Positions 5,390 to 7,079 of a stretch of DNA of 7,079 nt are shown in pieces; position 1 is the first letter of the stretch, and each line of letters begins with the position of its first letter. The DNA is from Pseudomonadota bacterium (GTDB lineage: Bacteria; Pseudomonadota; Alphaproteobacteria; Sphingomonadales; SMXR01), in contig JACZYI010000098.1 in assembly GCA_022571175.1 (NCBI GenBank), positions 1 to 7,079 of the forward strand. The letters run 5' to 3'. A program made the position numbers and the translations under genes. The notes beneath the pieces were generated by a model. The model saw only the letters and a program-made list of their open reading frames with translations. It made no database searches and was not told the origin of the DNA.

Positions 5390-6274
5390 ATGGTAAGTGC
5401 AGAACAGGCAGAACCGGGCGAGGTTTTTTCCGTTGAGACACCCTCTGGCAAAGGTGCGGGGGATGAAAATTTTCCGGTGGGATCGTTTTTTCTGCCGAAA
5501 AACTTGAGACCCCATGTGGCGACCTTCTATGCCTTTGCTCGTGCCATCGACGATATAGCTGACAACCCGGAGTTGGTGGCGATTGACAAAGTAGCTCGTC
5601 TCGATGGATTTAAAGACGCTATCCTGGGACGCCAGGATGACCCGGCCTATGAAAAAGCCATTGCCATGCGGGAGAGTATTTATCGCACCGGGGTTAATGA
5701 AAATCATTGCCTTGATCTGATTTCAGCCTTTAAACAGGACGCCACAAAAAACCGCTATGAGACCTGGGCCGACTTGATGGATTATTGTTCCCGGTCGGCG
5801 GCCCCGGTCGGGCGTTATTTATTGGATTTACATGGGGAGAGCGAGCTCGCGTATCCCCTGTCTGATGCCCTTTGCAATGCCCTGCAGGTAATCAATCATT
5901 TGCAGGATTGCAAACAGGATTATCAGGAACTGGACCGGGTCTATCTGCCTCAAAGCTATCTGGATGAGCATGGCGCCTCACTGGCTGATCTTGGGGCAGA
6001 AGAAAGTACCGATGAATTGCGGGCAACGATTCAGCATCTGGCTGAAGATAGTTTGCACCTGGTTATCCAATCACGGGATTTGCCATTTGAACTGAAAGAC
6101 AAGAGACTGGCCATGGAATCGGCTACAATTCAATATATTGCAGAAACCCTGGCCCGTAAGTTGGCAAGGGAGGACCCTGTGGCCAGGCGGGTTGAACTTA
6201 CAAAGCTGCAAAAACTGTCCTGCGCTTTCAGAGGAGTATTCTCGGCCTTGTTGCAGGGCTCTGTTCGGTCCTGA
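5390..6274 (+). CDS. hpnC: HpnC, hydroxysqualene synthase of hopanoid biosynthesis
   Basis: A 294-residue trans-isoprenyl diphosphate synthase of the squalene/phytoene synthase fold. In the three-enzyme HpnCDE route, HpnD makes presqualene diphosphate from two farnesyl diphosphates, HpnC converts it to hydroxysqualene, and HpnE reduces this to squalene. Assignment to HpnC rests on 'GDENFPVGSFFLP' (24-36), 'FYAFARAIDDIAD' (46-58, first Asp motif D54-D58), 'FKQDATKNRY' (114-123), 'DYCSRSAAPVGRYLLDLHGE' (131-150) and 'ALQVINHLQDCKQDYQELDRVYLP' around the second Asp motif (D173-D177). Both metal-binding motifs are intact, and the length is normal. It follows mlaA by 2 bp. Unlike common hpn clusters, no hpnD follows directly. 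The next gene is dxs, 201 bp further on. The other hpn genes must lie elsewhere. Confidence 0.92.
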   Translation: MVSAEQAEPGEVFSVETPSGKGAGDENFPVGSFFLPKNLRPHVATFYAFARAIDDIADNPELVAIDKVARLDGFKDAILGRQDDPAYEKAIAMRESIYRTGVNENHCLDLISAFKQDATKNRYETWADLMDYCSRSAAPVGRYLLDLHGESELAYPLSDALCNALQVINHLQDCKQDYQELDRVYLPQSYLDEHGASLADLGAEESTDELRATIQHLAEDSLHLVIQSRDLPFELKDKRLAMESATIQYIAETLARKLAREDPVARRVELTKLQKLSCAFRGVFSALLQGSVRS

Positions 6275-6361
6275 ACGGGCACACGAGCAAAATTATTGAT
6301 AGCTCTTGACGGGCCGTCATAATTTCGACAAAAGCCTCTGAAAATTGGGAGGAGGAAGGGA

Positions 6362-6397
6362 CTGGAAATCAGGTGCCAATATAAGGTACATTTCCAG
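6362..6397 (+). promoter_or_regulatory. Bulged hairpin in the leader of dxs
   Basis: CTGGAAAT (6362-6369) pairs perfectly with ATTTCCAG (6390-6397). Inside it GTGCC (6373-6377) pairs with GGTAC (6385-6389), with one G-U pair, around the loop AATATAA. The result is a 13-bp stem with a 3-nt one-sided bulge (CAG, 6370-6372). No U-tract follows, so it is not an intrinsic terminator. I recognise no known riboswitch. It may be a cis-regulatory RNA, a processing site or an operator. Confidence 0.5.
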
Positions 6398-6425
6398 AGT
6401 CTGAGGAAGGGCTGGATTGATAACA

Positions 6426-6445
6426 CGAACTTGTTTAAAAGTTCG
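6426..6445. promoter_or_regulatory. Palindrome upstream of dxs, candidate operator
   Basis: CGAACTT (6426-6432) and AAGTTCG (6439-6445) are perfect 7-bp inverted arms around GTTTAA. The element ends 15 nt before the dxs ribosome site and 30 nt before its ATG. The spacing between arm centres (13 bp) is compatible with a dimeric repressor but is also a good RNA stem. No known regulator is recognised. Confidence 0.45.
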
Positions 6446-6460
6446 GGGCATTCAAATATC

Positions 6461-6466
6461 GGAAGG
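6461..6466 (+). promoter_or_regulatory. Ribosome binding site of dxs
   Basis: GGAAGG is spaced 9 nt before the ATG at 6476, supporting this start. Confidence 0.65.
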
Positions 6467-6475
6467 TATTGATTA

Positions 6476-7079
6476 ATGGTGGTAGAGACACCTTTGCTGG
6501 ATCAGATTACTGATCCTGGGGAGCTTCGTAAATTGAAGCCGGATCAGCTTGTACAGGTAGCTGATGAACTGAGGGCTGAGACCATTGATGCTGTTGCGTC
6601 TATCGGCGGGCACTTGGGCGCGGGCCTGGGAGTAGTGGAACTCACAGTGGCCATTCACTATGTTTTTAACACTCCAGCAGACCGTCTGGTTTGGGACGTG
6701 GGGCATCAGGCCTATCCACATAAGATTCTCACCGGGCGTCGCGACAGAATTCGCACCATTCGCCAAAAAGACGGTCTTTATGGATTCACCAAAAGATCCG
6801 AAAGTGAATATGATCCCTTTGGTGCAGCACACAGCTCCACCAGCATTTCATCTAGCCTGGGCATGGCCGTGGGCCGCGATATGAAGGATGGTGACAACCA
6901 TGTTATCGCTGTCATCGGTGATGGAGCCATGAGCGCGGGTATGGCTTATGAGGCGATGAACAACGCGGGCGCCATGCGCTCAAGGTTGATTGTCATATTG
7001 AATGATAATGGCATGTCCATAGCACCTGCGGTTGGCGCCATGCACAATTATCTCTCCAGGCTTCTATCGTCTCGATGCT
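6476..7079 (+). CDS. dxs: 1-deoxy-D-xylulose-5-phosphate synthase, N-terminal part (3' end outside window)
   Basis: Dxs condenses pyruvate with glyceraldehyde 3-phosphate, using thiamine diphosphate, to open the MEP route to isoprenoids. The window holds the first 201 codons of a protein normally about 620-650 residues. Visible landmarks are 'LRKLKPDQLVQVADELR' (17-33), 'SIGGHLGAGLGVVELTVA' with catalytic His46, 'WDVGHQAYPHKILTGRRD' (73-90, His77), 'SESEYDPFGAAHSSTSIS' (108-124) and the thiamine-diphosphate/Mg motif beginning 'GDGAMSAGMAYEAMN' (148-162) and ending at 'NDN' (176-178). The wording is typical of alphaproteobacterial Dxs. Residue 179 after 'NDN' is Gly, where Glu or Asp is usual. 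Its position after hpnC fits a supply role for farnesyl diphosphate, squalene and hopanoids. A 201-bp gap separates the genes, so it may also have its own promoter. The frame is open to the window edge. Confidence 0.95.
   Translation, partial: MVVETPLLDQITDPGELRKLKPDQLVQVADELRAETIDAVASIGGHLGAGLGVVELTVAIHYVFNTPADRLVWDVGHQAYPHKILTGRRDRIRTIRQKDGLYGFTKRSESEYDPFGAAHSSTSISSSLGMAVGRDMKDGDNHVIAVIGDGAMSAGMAYEAMNNAGAMRSRLIVILNDNGMSIAPAVGAMHNYLSRLLSSRC

Larger units (their letters stand above)
6275..6475 (+). other. 201-bp gap between hpnC and dxs with structured leader candidates
   Basis: No gene is seen here. The gap contains two separate inverted repeats, described individually, and a short dyad GACGG-G-CCGTC at 6308-6318. 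A TTGACG at 6306 looks like a -35 element, but no matching -10 lies 16-18 bp downstream, so I do not call a promoter. No intrinsic terminator for hpnC is evident. Separate transcription or regulated expression of dxs is plausible, given the gap size compared with the 2-bp mlaA-hpnC spacing. Confidence 0.5.

Noticed and set aside
4954..5436. 160-codon plus-strand frame overlapping mlaA and hpnC
   Set aside because: It is a shifted-frame shadow of mlaA, rich in Trp, Cys and Met with no family resemblance. The overlapping frames encode well-conserved proteins.
6130..6426. 98-codon minus-strand frame across the end of hpnC and the dxs leader
   Set aside because: It is antisense to the hpnC C-terminus and shows no motif. 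The intergenic symmetry here is better explained as hairpins than as coding.

Overview
The window looks like chromosomal DNA of a Gram-negative alphaproteobacterium with base composition near 50% GC by eye. The Dxs fragment has the 'GGHLGAGLG' and 'SESEYDPFGAAHSSTSIS' wording typical of that class. The MlaA lipoprotein implies an outer membrane, and HpnC implies hopanoid synthesis. I cannot assign an order. Ends 1 and 7079 both cut through genes. I see no RNA gene, insertion sequence, phage gene or CRISPR array.

Layout. (1) 1-1374, plus strand: the tail of a CBS-domain protein, most likely cystathionine beta-synthase, followed 27 bp later by a complete cystathionine gamma-lyase/synthase-type PLP enzyme. 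Together they read as a (reverse) transsulfuration operon. (2) 1394-2302, minus strand: a secreted serine alpha/beta hydrolase, convergent with the PLP enzyme. (3) 2456-3046, plus strand: an unrecognised 196-residue protein with three close cysteine pairs. Its GTG start is fixed by a strong Shine-Dalgarno sequence. (4) 4342-3066, minus strand: a three-gene unit, DUF6249-like membrane protein, ECF sigma factor, and a small two-helix membrane protein that is probably the anti-sigma factor. Sigma and anti-sigma overlap by ATGA. (5) 4521-7079, plus strand: mlaA (outer-membrane phospholipid-transport lipoprotein), hpnC (hydroxysqualene synthase) 2 bp downstream, then a 201-bp gap and the first 201 codons of dxs (first enzyme of the MEP isoprenoid pathway).

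How they fit. Region 5 is an envelope-lipid block. Dxs feeds isoprenoid precursors, HpnC acts on the squalene branch leading to hopanoids, and MlaA maintains outer-membrane lipid asymmetry. The divergent ECF sigma/anti-sigma/DUF6249 operon could sense envelope state, but its regulon is not visible here.

The signals least explained by the genes are a 13-bp bulged hairpin and a separate 7-bp palindrome in the hpnC-dxs gap, a two-tier hairpin just upstream of mlaA, and the cysteine-paired orphan protein. I found no clear evidence of a wholly new multi-gene system. The orphan protein and the dxs leader structures are the best leads.
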